From Candidatus Accumulibacter meliphilus (GTDB taxonomy: Bacteria; Pseudomonadota; Gammaproteobacteria; Burkholderiales; Rhodocyclaceae): a stretch of DNA of 64,000 bases. The notes under the pieces were generated by a model, which saw nothing but the letters and a program-made list of their open reading frames with translations, made no database searches and was not told where the DNA came from. Within the stretch, counting starts at the first letter, position 1; each line of letters starts with the position of its first letter. The position numbers and the translations under genes were made by a program. This document shows, piece by piece, positions 1-8,409 of this stretch. Location: contig QPGA01000004.1 of assembly GCA_003332265.1 (NCBI GenBank), positions 21,413-85,412 on the forward strand. Reading direction: 5' to 3'.

Positions 1-1
1 T

Positions 2-607
2 TGCGTTCGCTACTGGGCTCTGTATGCCCCTCTTCCCATCTTCCTAGCTTGTATGGTCGCCGTCGGTGCCTGGTCTTCCGCCCGTGCCGGTCGTAGCTAC
101 GCCTGGCTCCTTCGCCTGTCGGTGACTGCCGTTCTAGGGCTGTGGCTATGCAAGGCGGTGGCTTTCGATTGGTCGTCAACCGATAACCTCAATGAGCTGC
201 TTGCCCGCGACGGCGAATGGGGTTGGGGTGGCGGTGGCTATCTCTATGGGTTGTTGTTGCTGATGTGCGCGAATTCCCTGCTGTTGGCTCGGGCGCCTGC
301 CTTTTCGGGTACAGAACGCAGCATTTCCGTGCTGCTCACGGTGCTCGCGCTCCCAGTCGGCTGGTGGCTATTGAATCGCGGTCTTGAGCAACAAGTCGAA
401 AAATATGGAAGTGTTTTTTCGGGGGCTCAGTTCTTGCTCGGGCCGGACCGCAGGCAACTGCTTAGTACAGAAATCCTTTTCATGCGTTGGTGTCTCGTTC
501 AAACCGCTGGAACAGTCATCCTGGCAGTGGGTGTTTGGCTTGGATCCGGCTTTCTGGTCAATCGCAGGGATGGCGTGACGCGTGATGGGGAAGTGGCCTC
601 AGTTTGA
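2..607 (+). CDS. Multi-pass membrane protein, 5' end outside the window
   Basis: The reading frame is open from base 2, before the first ATG at 53. The residues encoded upstream of that ATG (a YWALYAPLPIFLAC stretch) form the first half of a hydrophobic helix, so the true start lies left of the window. About 201 residues are visible, with five likely membrane segments separated by short charged loops; the last helix ends in a basic tail (VNRRDGVTRDG). I do not recognise the family. The segment is somewhat less GC-rich than the eCIS genes that follow and does not appear to belong to that operon. Confidence 0.6.
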   Translation, partial: CVRYWALYAPLPIFLACMVAVGAWSSARAGRSYAWLLRLSVTAVLGLWLCKAVAFDWSSTDNLNELLARDGEWGWGGGGYLYGLLLLMCANSLLLARAPAFSGTERSISVLLTVLALPVGWWLLNRGLEQQVEKYGSVFSGAQFLLGPDRRQLLSTEILFMRWCLVQTAGTVILAVGVWLGSGFLVNRRDGVTRDGEVASV

Positions 608-945
608 TAATAGATAGTGCGCCAGGGCGACGAACTCGCCATGCGCGGTGTCGCCGATGGCGTGATGTGCGCAGGCAAGGCGTAAACGCCTGCCTTCGAT
701 GTGCCGAGCAGTCACCACGATCATGCCAAACAGCTTCGCCGTACCCGCAAGAAGCGAGGTTGGCACAGGTTTTCGGATGGTCTGACTCGCCGCCCCAGTG
801 ACACCGAAGCTCCGGCGGACTATCACTAACGCGCTGGCCGGATTCAAAAATTTGAGTGGACGCTGTCGGGGATCGTCTGCTAGGTTCGTTTCCAGAAGTT
901 CAATAAGTCTCGCGCTTACGTAGGCAACGCGATGGGAGACCGGCG
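608..945. other. Intergenic region upstream of the sigma-54 activator
   Basis: This 338-bp stretch has no convincing gene. A minus-strand frame (599-958) is open but has no ribosome-binding site and no recognisable similarity. A partial -24-like motif at 760-776 lacks the essential GC at -12, so no promoter is called. A purine-rich GGGAGA just before 946 serves the next gene. Confidence 0.5.
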
Positions 946-1941
946 ATGAGCAACTCACCTGAAGACCACGGTTTTATCGGCGAATCTGTTGTTTTCCACG
1001 AGATGTTGGCGATTCTCGCCAGGGTCGCGCGCTACGACACCACCGTCTTGATCAGCGGCGAAACCGGCAGTGGCAAGGAAATGGCTGCGCGTGCCGTGCA
1101 CTATCAGGGCAGCCGTCGGGAGCGGCCGTTCATTCCGGTCAATTGCGGCGCACTGCCCGATCACTTGGTCGAAAACGAGCTTTTCGGACACGCCAGAGGT
1201 GCCTACACCGATGCGCGCGAGAGCCAGATCGGCCTGATTGCGCAGGCGCAGGGGGGCACCCTGTTCCTTGACGAAGTGGATGCACTGACCGCCAAGGCGC
1301 AGGTCAGCCTGTTGCGCTTTCTGCAGGACGGTCAGTACCGTCGTCTGGGTGGCAGCCTGGTCGAACACGCCGACGTGCGCGTTGTTGCGGCGTGTAACAG
1401 CGATCTCTCGCAGGCGATCGAAGAGGGCGCGTTTCGTGCCGACCTCTACTACCGTCTCACGGCCATGGAGCTACATGTGCCGCCGCTGCGCGCACGCGGC
1501 CAGGACGTCCTGCTGCTGGCGCGCCACGTTATTGCCGAAGCCGCCAGTCAATACCACCTGGCGGTCAAGGAACTGCACCCCGATACCGTCCAGTGGTTGC
1601 TTGCCTACACCTGGCCCGGCAACGTCCGCGAGCTGCAGAATCGTATCCAGCGCGAGTTTCTGTTGTGTGACGAGCCGGAGATCCGGATCGGTGAAACCGC
1701 GCCTGACAATGATCGCCGACAGCAAGCCGATCGTCGCCTGACGAGTCCAACGACCCTCAATTTCAACGCTGCCAAGCAGCAGGCGCTGCAAGCTTTCGAG
1801 CGCGGCCAGCTGTTGCGCCTGATGTCGGAAAGCGCCGGCAACGTTTCCAGCGCCGCCCGTCTGGCCGGCAAAGAGCGGCGCGCGCTCGGCAAGCTGCTCA
1901 AGAAGTACGGCATCGCGCCCGATGACTTTCGGCACGCCTGA
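946..1941 (+). CDS. Sigma-54-dependent transcriptional activator (AAA+ enhancer-binding protein, no receiver domain)
   Basis: A 331-residue NtrC-family activator consisting of an AAA+ domain followed directly by a Fis-type helix-turn-helix. Walker A is GETGSGKE (residues 38-45) and Walker B is GTLFLDE (104-110); arginines for the ATPase follow around FRADLYYRL. The loop that contacts sigma-54, normally GAFTGA, reads GAYTDA (85-90). The C-terminal helices (about 295-331, GNVSSAARLAGKERRALGKLL) match Fis-type DNA-binding domains. There is no N-terminal sensory domain, so activity is probably set by expression or by a partner. The start at 946 has a GGGAGA ribosome-binding site. The gene lies immediately upstream of two -24/-12 promoters (2123-2139, 2721-2737) serving the eCIS genes, so it is very probably the dedicated activator of the injection system (inference). 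Confidence 0.9.
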   Translation: MSNSPEDHGFIGESVVFHEMLAILARVARYDTTVLISGETGSGKEMAARAVHYQGSRRERPFIPVNCGALPDHLVENELFGHARGAYTDARESQIGLIAQAQGGTLFLDEVDALTAKAQVSLLRFLQDGQYRRLGGSLVEHADVRVVAACNSDLSQAIEEGAFRADLYYRLTAMELHVPPLRARGQDVLLLARHVIAEAASQYHLAVKELHPDTVQWLLAYTWPGNVRELQNRIQREFLLCDEPEIRIGETAPDNDRRQQADRRLTSPTTLNFNAAKQQALQAFERGQLLRLMSESAGNVSSAARLAGKERRALGKLLKKYGIAPDDFRHA

Positions 1942-2122
1942 ACGGCTTTTGACTTCCACGCGCAGCCCGCTTTCGCCGGCTGCGCTGCGGCAGACGCCTT
2001 CCTGCGCCTGAGCCGCCAAGGCGGTTTTCGCGACGTGTGCAGGCGACGCTGATCCGCTTTTATTGCCACCTTTCCACTTTCCCTTTCGCTGAGCGCCAAC
2101 GCTTGCCGCGAGCGCCTTCCCC

Positions 2123-2139
2123 ATAGCACGAACATTGCT
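2123..2139 (+). promoter_or_regulatory. Sigma-54 (-24/-12) promoter of the small winged-helix-like gene
   Basis: The sequence ATAGCACGAACATTGCT matches the consensus YTGGCACGRNNNTTGCW at 15 of 17 positions, with correct spacing and an intact TTGCT at -12. One of the two -24 guanines is A, so it may be weaker than the promoter at 2721. It lies about 34 bp before the ATG at 2173 and downstream of the activator gene. Confidence 0.65.
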
Positions 2140-2172
2140 TTCAGATGAATGTCGTCTCAGGGAAGGGAGTCC

Positions 2173-2430
2173 ATGCGGCCGCAGCCACGCACCAGCGAAG
2201 TGGTAGACGCCATCCTGCGTTACCTGCACAGCCATCCGGACGCGGCTGACACCGTTGATGGTATCTGCGAATGGTGGCTGCCCAGGCATTGGCGGGTCGA
2301 TGCTCAGTGCGTCGAAGCGGCTCTCCTGCGCATGCAAGCGCAAGGTCTCGTGCGCCGTCACGAGAACGCCGACCACCATGTCGTCTATCTGCGCGCCAAG
2401 AAGCCTTCGGCAAGCGTCCAGGGCAAATAA
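2173..2430 (+). CDS. Small winged-helix-like protein at the head of the eCIS locus
   Basis: An 85-residue protein. The start at 2173 is chosen over an in-frame upstream codon (2149) because GGGAAGGGAG precedes it. The pattern, a helix (VVDAILRYLHSHP), a second helix with paired tryptophans, a third helix (VEAALLRMQAQGLV) and a short basic beta-hairpin (RRHENADHHVVYLR), resembles the winged-helix fold of small DNA-binding proteins. It has its own sigma-54 promoter and sits between the activator gene and the structural operon. A role in regulating the eCIS operon is inferred; no family name can be given with certainty. Confidence 0.6.
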   Translation: MRPQPRTSEVVDAILRYLHSHPDAADTVDGICEWWLPRHWRVDAQCVEAALLRMQAQGLVRRHENADHHVVYLRAKKPSASVQGK

Positions 2431-2496
2431 GTCATTGATTTTATGCGCCACACCTCCACTGGCAGCGTAGTGACTCGTGGCCGGTGGGGCAAAACT

Positions 2497-2692
2497 GACC
2501 CGCCCGGGTCGAATCCTACCCATTGCCTGTGCAGTCATCGCTTGCGTCGCCGGCGAACGGTATTGGCGGCATTGGGGCGGCGAGCCGAGTACCTGGCGGC
2601 GAGCAGGGCGCTCCAGAAACGGCTGCCGTAGTGGGTCGCGTGAGACCCGCCTTGTTCGCTTCGCTGCCAAGTCCCTCCAGAAACAGCTGCCG
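2497..2692 (+). promoter_or_regulatory. Candidate activator (enhancer) sites upstream of the eCIS promoter
   Basis: Two near-identical 18-bp direct repeats, CTCCAGAAACGGCTGCCG (2611-2628) and CTCCAGAAACAGCTGCCG (2675-2692), are spaced 64 bp apart, about six helical turns, placing them on one face of the DNA. Two inverted repeats of one word are also present: GACCC/GGGTC (2497-2510) and GGGTC/GACCC (2633-2648). All lie 30-220 bp upstream of the -24/-12 promoter at 2721, where sigma-54 activators usually bind. That the adjacent activator binds here is inference. Confidence 0.4.
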
Positions 2693-2720
2693 ATACATGT
2701 AGTTAGATCGCCCTCGATAG

Positions 2721-2737
2721 CTGGCACGTGGTTTGCA
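2721..2737 (+). promoter_or_regulatory. Sigma-54 (-24/-12) promoter of the eCIS structural operon
   Basis: CTGGCACGTGGTTTGCA matches the -24/-12 consensus YTGGCACGRNNNTTGCW at 16 of 17 positions, including both -24 guanines and the -12 GC. It is about 108 bp before the start of the first structural gene (2845). The long leader between them contains no obvious gene. Confidence 0.85.
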
Positions 2738-2844
2738 AGTGAGCATCCGTAGGATGTTTCTGCAAAAGCAGGGCAGAGCGCCGCTCGCTGTCGATCTGGC
2801 GGAGAGCGTGGTAAGCAAAGCAGGCAATTTCCCTAGGGAGGACG

Positions 2845-3432
2845 ATGGCAAACGTATTCGGGGTGCACTCGGTGGGGAGTTCGATTGCGACCTTTCTGCG
2901 CAATACCTATCCAGCGGAAAGCGGTGGTCGTGCTTTGCCGGCCTGCGATTTCGAACTGGTGAGCGCCGGACAATTGGCCAGCGACAGCGAAGAGCGCAGT
3001 CGCATCACGCTGTTTCTCTATCGCCTCTCGGTGAATGAGCACTCCCGGCAAAGTGCGCATCTGCGCGCTTCCGACAGCCGCCTCGCACCCCTCGGACTGG
3101 ATCTGCACTATCTCATGAGCAGCTGGGGAATGACGCCGCAGGATGAGCAGGTGGCGCTCACCTGGGCGTTGCGGCAACTGCATGAATTCCCGGTGCTCGA
3201 TGCCTCGTCGCTGACTCCCGATGCCGGGTGGGCGGGCGACGAGGTGATCCAGATCGTGCCCTCGGAGTTGGCCACCGAGGACTTGATGCGCATCTGGGAT
3301 GCCGTCACGCCGTCCTATCGACTGTCGGTGTCCTACGTGGCGAGACTGGTACGCATTGACCCGGACAGCGACGACGCGCAGTTCCGTCCGGTGGTCAGCG
3401 GGCGCTTCGCCTTCGGCGAGGAGGTGTCGTGA
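2845..3432 (+). CDS. eCIS tail terminator/cap protein, DUF4255 (Pvc16/Afp16 N-terminal) family
   Basis: A 195-residue protein of the DUF4255 family, which in Afp/PVC particles forms the cap that ends the tube and sheath. The N-terminal helix (VGSSIATFLRNTYP), the strand segment around FELVSAGQLAS and the motif ITLFLYRLSVNEHSRQ are typical, as is the central DLHYLMSSWGMTPQDEQVALTWALRQLHEFPVL region. The ATG at 2845 is preceded by CTAGGGAGGACG, a strong ribosome-binding site. It is the first gene after the operon promoter, whereas in the Afp cluster the homologue lies near the 3' end. It overlaps the next gene by four bases (GTGA). Confidence 0.85.
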   Translation: MANVFGVHSVGSSIATFLRNTYPAESGGRALPACDFELVSAGQLASDSEERSRITLFLYRLSVNEHSRQSAHLRASDSRLAPLGLDLHYLMSSWGMTPQDEQVALTWALRQLHEFPVLDASSLTPDAGWAGDEVIQIVPSELATEDLMRIWDAVTPSYRLSVSYVARLVRIDPDSDDAQFRPVVSGRFAFGEEVS

Positions 3433-4235
3433 GCGTCGTTCGTCAATTTCACGAACTCGAACGCCTTGAGTGGCGGGTGCTCGCTGCGCTGCGGCCGGTC
3501 GATGGAACGACCGGTATCGCCTTGCGCGGCCGGCTCGAAGCGTCTGCCGTGGGCGCGCGCATTGCGCGCAATCGCAGCGGCCTCTACGTGATCCACGAAT
3601 GGTCACGCCTGACCACACACGCTGCGGCCTTCGACGCGCCACCGGCCCTGCCTGCGCCAGGCAGCGAGCAGTTGGCAATCACGCTACGTGATCCCGGTGG
3701 GCACTATCTGCCGCGACTGGCCAGCATCGCCCTGCCGCGCGACCCGCAGGCGGTGGGTGGCGATTCGCTCTTCGTGGCCGTGGACATCCCGCTTTACCCG
3801 AGCGCTGCGGCCGGGCTGGGCACCAACTGGACGGCCGTGCGCGCCAGCATCACCGACAACGCCGACGGCGCAGCCCTGGGCGGCGCGCTGCTGCGCGTGT
3901 TGGCCGGGGCCACGGTGCTCGCGCGCGGCATGAGCGACTGGCGTGGCGAGGCGCTGGTGCCGGTGGTCGGCGTGCCGGTGACCACCTGGTCGGAGGACGA
4001 GGACGCGGTGGTGGTAAGCACTATCGCGGCCACTGTTGAAGTCTTTTTCGACCCGGCGCTGGGCACGCGCACGCCCATCGCCGATGTCCGTGCCGGTCGC
4101 CCGCCGACAGCGACGCCGCTGGTGGACCCGGCCGATCTCGAAAGCCGTCGCGCAGTCCTGGCGACGACGCAGCAGAACGTCAGCCTCGCCGCGCGGGGCG
4201 CCCTGAATCTCAACCTGGGCCTTGATCTGCCCTAA
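3429..4235 (+). CDS. eCIS-associated protein with a C-terminal beta-sandwich
   Basis: A 268-residue protein starting with GTG inside the stop region of the cap gene, so the two are translationally coupled. The middle (about residues 75-200) is rich in alternating hydrophobic strands and contains an Ig-like or carboxypeptidase-regulatory-like segment (GGALLRVLAGATVLARG, then a WRGEALVPVVGVPV stretch). The C-terminus carries an amphipathic helix (residues ~235-255). No catalytic motif is visible. The position next to the cap gene suggests a structural or accessory role in the particle. The TAA stop (4233-4235) is also the first three bases of an Element A repeat, so the present C-terminus may have been set by that insertion. 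Confidence 0.55.
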   Translation: MSVVRQFHELERLEWRVLAALRPVDGTTGIALRGRLEASAVGARIARNRSGLYVIHEWSRLTTHAAAFDAPPALPAPGSEQLAITLRDPGGHYLPRLASIALPRDPQAVGGDSLFVAVDIPLYPSAAAGLGTNWTAVRASITDNADGAALGGALLRVLAGATVLARGMSDWRGEALVPVVGVPVTTWSEDEDAVVVSTIAATVEVFFDPALGTRTPIADVRAGRPPTATPLVDPADLESRRAVLATTQQNVSLAARGALNLNLGLDLP

Positions 4236-4356
4236 CGGTCATGACAGTGGAGACAAACCAGATCATGAGCGCCATGACCGTCCCCTCTTTCCCTGACCCT
4301 TCTCCCGCACGGGAAGAAGGGAGGTTCGTGAGTCGCGTGCGCGACTTTCACATTAA
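4233..4356 (+). repeat. Element A, copy 1 (about 125-bp palindromic intergenic repeat)
   Basis: Begins TAACGGTCATGAC and ends TTTCACATTAA. Internal structure: an inverted pair CGGTCATGAC / GTCATGACCG, a second hairpin CCCTTCTCCC / GGGAGAAGGG-like, and a short palindrome GTCGCGTGCGCGAC. It is head-to-tail with copy 2, sharing the TAA. The first TAA is the stop codon of the upstream gene. There is no coding capacity. Confidence 0.9.
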
Positions 4357-4479
4357 CGGTCATGACATGTCGAGATACCCCGAATCATGAAAGTCATGAC
4401 CGTTTCCCTCTTCCCCCGGCCCTTCTCCCGCGAGGGGAGAAGGGAGTTTCGTGAGTCGCTTGCGCGACTTTCACATTAA
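4354..4479 (+). repeat. Element A, copy 2 (tandem with copy 1)
   Basis: Same architecture and orientation as copy 1: TAACGGTCATGACATG at the left end, the GTCATGACCG partner arm, the CCCTTCTCCC / GGGAGAAGGG hairpin, and CACATTAA at the right end. It ends 60 bp before the sheath gene. The whole 4236-4539 gap consists of these two copies plus a short leader. Confidence 0.9.
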
Positions 4480-4539
4480 GCAGCGAGTCCGAAATCCGGG
4501 CATCCATGGCCCGGCACGCTCGATCGAAGGAGACCTGCC

Positions 4540-6297
4540 ATGCCCGAGTACCTAGCTCCCGGCGTCTATGTCGAGGAAACCAGCTTCCGCGCCAAGTCAA
4601 TCGAGGGCGTCGGCACCAGTACCACCGCGTTCGCTGGGCCTACCCGCAAAGGGCCATTCCGTGCCAGCACTGATGCCCAGGAAGTACCCGAACTGCTGAC
4701 CAGCTTCGGCGACTTCGAGCGCATCTACGGCGGTATTTCGGATCTGGCACTCTCCGGCGCCTCGCCCGACACCAACTACCTCGCGCACGCGGTGCGCGCC
4801 TTCTACAACGAGGGCGGTTCGCGACTCTATGTCTCGCGTGCCGTCGGCGCCGGGGCGGCGACCGCCAGCGGTCAGGTGACGCCGGATGGCAATGCCGCCG
4901 ACGAAGCGGTGCACTTCGTTTCGCGTTTCCCCGGCAGTATCGGCAACGGCCAGGTGGTGGTGCGTGAGCAACTCGCGCCGGTGGCCGCGACGGCGATGAG
5001 CAACGCGCCGGCCGGCACTTTGCTGGTCACTGGTGCTGGCGCTGGCACCGCCTTCCACCTCAAGGTCGGCAACAACTGGCATCCAGCCACCGATCCCGGT
5101 GCTCCCGCCGAAGTGGCGGCCACGCTGGCAGCCGACACGCCGCGCATCGTCAGCCTGCTGGTGGTGGCCATCGACGATGACAACGAGGACCTGAGCTTCG
5201 AGGGGCTTGGTTTCGATCGCAGCCATCCGACCTGGGTCGGGCACGTGATGTCGGCCACCCCGGCACGCCGCGCCGATCATCTGCAGAACATGTTCGCGAT
5301 CACCATTGGCGCCAACGTCAGCGCGCTGGAGTTGCGCAACGCCCTGTTCACTGGCGCTGTCACCAATGCCGCCGGCGAGCTCGAGCGGGTGATTGCGCTG
5401 ATCGGCGGCGGCGACGGCGCTGCGCCGGTCGCTGCCAACTACGCACTGGCCCTGGGTGAGCTGTCCGGCCTCGAGGACATCTCGATTGTCGCTGCGCCCG
5501 GTTCCTCGGCCTACGCCGAGGCGCAGGCGATCAATAACCTGTTGATCTCGCACGCCGAATCGCGCCGCGCCTACCGCATAGCAGTGCTCGACCTGCCGCG
5601 CGACCAGACACCCGGCCAGGCCCGTAGCCTGCGTGGCCTCATCGATTCGCGCTACGCGGCGGTGTATTACCCCTGGGTGGTAGTGCCCAATCCGCTGGCC
5701 CGGCCGGGCCGCGAGGACATCCCGCGCGAACTGGCGCTGCCGCCTTCCGGCTTCGTCAGCGGCATCTACGCGCGCAACGACGTCGAGCGCGGGGTCTGGA
5801 AAGCGCCTGCCAACGAAGTGGTACGTGGCGCGCTGCGCTTCGAACTGGACATCAACTTTGCGCAGCAGGAAATGCTCAACCCGATCGGCGTGAATTGCCT
5901 GCGCTATCTCTCGGGTCGCGGCTTCCGCGTCTGGGGCGCGCGCCTGGCTTCGTCCGACCCCGAGTGGAAGTACGTGAATGTGCGGCGCTACTTCAACTAC
6001 CTCGAGTCGTCGATCGACCGCGGTAGCCAGTGGGCGGTATTCGAGCCCAACGGCGAGCGGCTGTGGGCCAACATTCGACAGACGATTTCCGACTTTCTCT
6101 ACAACGAGTGGCGCAACGGTGCGCTGCTCGGCAGCAAGACCGAGGAAGCCTATTTCGTGCGCTGCGACCGCAGCACCATGACCCAGAACGACCTCGACAA
6201 CGGTCGCCTGGTTTGCCTGATCGGCGTGGCGGTGATCAAGCCGGCCGAATTCGTGATCTTCCGCATCGGCCAGAAAACCGCCGATGCCCGTGCCTGA
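4540..6297 (+). CDS. Contractile tail sheath protein (major)
   Basis: A 585-residue sheath protein of the T4 gp18 / Afp2-4 / Pvc2-4 family, the subunit that contracts to drive the inner tube through a target membrane. The N-terminus LAPGVYVEETSFRAKSIEGV is the classic linker strand that knits sheath rings together, followed by TSTTAFAGPTRKGP. The C-terminal domain (about residues 430-585) has the conserved segments NPIGVNCLRYLSGRGFRVWG, FNYLESSIDRG and RSTMTQNDLDNGRL. A variable, surface-exposed insertion occupies residues ~100-330. The ATG at 4540 has GGAG eight bases upstream. It is followed 17 bp later by a tube gene, the usual sheath-tube pairing. Confidence 0.95.
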   Translation: MPEYLAPGVYVEETSFRAKSIEGVGTSTTAFAGPTRKGPFRASTDAQEVPELLTSFGDFERIYGGISDLALSGASPDTNYLAHAVRAFYNEGGSRLYVSRAVGAGAATASGQVTPDGNAADEAVHFVSRFPGSIGNGQVVVREQLAPVAATAMSNAPAGTLLVTGAGAGTAFHLKVGNNWHPATDPGAPAEVAATLAADTPRIVSLLVVAIDDDNEDLSFEGLGFDRSHPTWVGHVMSATPARRADHLQNMFAITIGANVSALELRNALFTGAVTNAAGELERVIALIGGGDGAAPVAANYALALGELSGLEDISIVAAPGSSAYAEAQAINNLLISHAESRRAYRIAVLDLPRDQTPGQARSLRGLIDSRYAAVYYPWVVVPNPLARPGREDIPRELALPPSGFVSGIYARNDVERGVWKAPANEVVRGALRFELDINFAQQEMLNPIGVNCLRYLSGRGFRVWGARLASSDPEWKYVNVRRYFNYLESSIDRGSQWAVFEPNGERLWANIRQTISDFLYNEWRNGALLGSKTEEAYFVRCDRSTMTQNDLDNGRLVCLIGVAVIKPAEFVIFRIGQKTADARA

Positions 6298-6314
6298 GCG
6301 AGGGAGACTAAACC

Positions 6315-6758
6315 ATGGCTGAGCGAATCACACCCTATGGCGCCTTCAACTTCGTCGTCAATTTCGACGGCAGCGACGACTTTGGTGGTTTTTCCGACGT
6401 TTCCGGCATTGGCACCGAGGTCACCGTCGCTGAATACCGCGCCGGCAGCGACAAGGAAAACCATGTGCGCAAGGTGGCTGGCGTGCACAAGGTCAGTGAC
6501 GTCACTTTCAAGCGTGGCATCGTCAATTTCGACAGTCTGTGGGAGTGGATCGAGCAAACGCGTACCGCCGGCCCGGCGGCCCAGCGGACGGTCGCCGTGA
6601 CGCTGCTCGACGAAGCCCACAACCCGGTGCGTACCTGGCTGCTGCGCGGCTGCATTCCGATGAAGTACACCGGCCCGACGCTGGCTGGCAAGGGCGGCGG
6701 TGACGTGGCGATGGAAGAGATCGTACTCGCGGCCGAAGGCTTCGAGATCCAGGCCTAG
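6315..6758 (+). CDS. Contractile tail inner tube protein
   Basis: A 147-residue tube protein of the T4 gp19-like / Afp1 / Afp5 family, which stacks into the hollow inner tube. Diagnostic features are the N-terminal PYGAFNFVVNFDG strand, the GFSDVSGIGTEVTVAEYRAGSD region, the KRGIVNFDSLWEWIEQTR segment and the C-terminal EEIVLAAEGFEI. Length and order are normal for the family. The ATG at 6315 has GGGAG upstream. It is co-transcribed with the sheath gene 17 bp before it. Confidence 0.95.
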   Translation: MAERITPYGAFNFVVNFDGSDDFGGFSDVSGIGTEVTVAEYRAGSDKENHVRKVAGVHKVSDVTFKRGIVNFDSLWEWIEQTRTAGPAAQRTVAVTLLDEAHNPVRTWLLRGCIPMKYTGPTLAGKGGGDVAMEEIVLAAEGFEIQA

Positions 6759-6834
6759 GCGAAACGGCTGTGATGATGCGCACACGCCTCCTGGCGGTAT
6801 CGCATGAACCCGGTTTTTTCGCGGGGGAGCGGGC

Positions 6835-8409
6835 ATGAACGGTCTGTCCTTCGAACTGGCGCCGCCGGCCGTCGCGCCGGACCCGAACCGGGTCGATGTG
6901 GCCTGTTTCGTGGGCTACGTCGGACGACGGGCGACCCCCCTGCCGGCCAGTGTGTATACGGCACTCGTCGAGGCGCGCTGGATCGACGGGCCTTGGGCAC
7001 GCCCGGAGGCGGAGGTCGAGGCCTTGCTGCAGCTGCCGGTGGTGGTCGACAGCTGGAACGCCTTCGACGCCTTGTTTGCCTGGGATAGGCGGCCTGTCAT
7101 GCAGCCGGTCGGCAGCGAGCAGCGGCTCTGCGCCAGCTATCTCGGTGCCGCGGTGCGCAGCTTCTTTGCCAATGGCGGGCGACGCGCCCTGATCGTGCGC
7201 TGCGGCGATCCCTGGCCCTACCTCGAGGCCGCCGGAAATCGCGCGGCGCAGCGCGCGACGCGCCTTGCGCCGCTACTGGCGGTTGCGGCAAGCCCGCTGG
7301 ACCCGGCCAGCTGGATCGGCATCGGTCATCTCTCCGGCCTGCCCGAGGTGACGCTGCTGTGCCTGCCGGATCTGGCCGATATCTGCGCCATGGAACCGGC
7401 GATGGTCGACGTGGCGGTTGAGCCGCCCAGCTCGCCAGAGGTCTTCGTCGAGTGTTCGAGCAACGCTGCGGCAGCGGTCGAGCAGGATGTTGGTCTGCGC
7501 GATCTGGCGCCGCCGCGCGCCGATGGCGAGGGTTTCATTGCCTGGCGCAATGCCCTTGGCACGGCCCGCGAGCGCCTTGCCCGCCTGCACCGCGAGATGC
7601 TTCTCGTCGCCGCGCTGCCGCTGCCGATGCAGAACGCCCGCCATGCCGACACCTGGGCGCAGGCCGATTTCCACACCTACCTGGGAAACGCCGGCGTACT
7701 CGTGGAACCCGACAGCGGCAACGGCGGCCGTGCCGTGGCCAGCGCTTTCGTACAACTGGCCTGGCCGTGGCTGAGGACCAGCCACAGCGCCGACCTGCCA
7801 GGCGCGCTCGAGGCGCCCGAGGGGCTGCTCGCCGGCCTGCTGGCGATCAATGCCCTGGCGCGCGGCACCTTTCGCTCGGTCGCTGGCACGCCGCTGGCTG
7901 CGGTATCCGGCAGCGAACCGCTCCTCGCCTGGAGCGGCATCGCCACGACGCCGTCGGACCGCCTCGCGCAACGCGTGTGCGTGATTGCGCCGTCGCCCGT
8001 GGGCTGGGTGCTGCACTCGGACGTTACTGCCAGCGCCGACGAAGCCTGGCGGGCCGGTGGTGTCAGCCGGCTGATGGGCGCGCTCTTGCGAGCTGCCCGG
8101 CGCGCCGGCGAAACGGCACTTTTCGAGGCCAGCGGAGCCGCTCTCTGGCAGCGCATCGAGCGCACACTCGGGCACTTGCTGACCGCCTTCTGGCGAGAGG
8201 GCGCGCTCGGTGGCGCTTCGCCGGAGGAGGCCTTCAGCGTGCGTTGCGATCGCAGCACGATGAGCCAGAACGATCTCGACAATGGTCGCCTGCGCGCCGA
8301 AGTCAGCATTCTCCCGGTGGCGGCGGTCGAGCGCATCAGCGTGGTGCTCGACCTCACCGGTGGCGGCGCCGCACCAGCGCTTGCAGAAGCGCTGCGCGAG
8401 GTGGCCTGA
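6835..8409 (+). CDS. Second, divergent contractile tail sheath protein
   Basis: A 524-residue sheath relative. The C-terminal ~75 residues match the major sheath closely (FWREGALGGASPEEAF, then RSTMSQNDLDNGRL), but the N-terminus lacks the PGVYVEE linker strand and the middle is largely different. eCIS clusters often carry two or three sheath types; the odd one may sit at the baseplate or cap end of the sheath. The ATG at 6835 follows GGGGAGCGGGC. The stop overlaps the next start by one base (TGATG). The assignment rests on the conserved C-terminus. Confidence 0.85.
   Translation: MNGLSFELAPPAVAPDPNRVDVACFVGYVGRRATPLPASVYTALVEARWIDGPWARPEAEVEALLQLPVVVDSWNAFDALFAWDRRPVMQPVGSEQRLCASYLGAAVRSFFANGGRRALIVRCGDPWPYLEAAGNRAAQRATRLAPLLAVAASPLDPASWIGIGHLSGLPEVTLLCLPDLADICAMEPAMVDVAVEPPSSPEVFVECSSNAAAAVEQDVGLRDLAPPRADGEGFIAWRNALGTARERLARLHREMLLVAALPLPMQNARHADTWAQADFHTYLGNAGVLVEPDSGNGGRAVASAFVQLAWPWLRTSHSADLPGALEAPEGLLAGLLAINALARGTFRSVAGTPLAAVSGSEPLLAWSGIATTPSDRLAQRVCVIAPSPVGWVLHSDVTASADEAWRAGGVSRLMGALLRAARRAGETALFEASGAALWQRIERTLGHLLTAFWREGALGGASPEEAFSVRCDRSTMSQNDLDNGRLRAEVSILPVAAVERISVVLDLTGGGAAPALAEALREVA

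Noticed and set aside
760-776. Sigma-54-like motif TTGGCACAGGTTTTCGG upstream of the activator gene
   Set aside because: The -24 half is good but the -12 half reads TTCGG, without the essential GC; it is probably chance.
599-958. 119-aa open frame on the minus strand
   Set aside because: It has no ribosome-binding site or recognisable domain and overlaps the start of the activator gene on the other strand.
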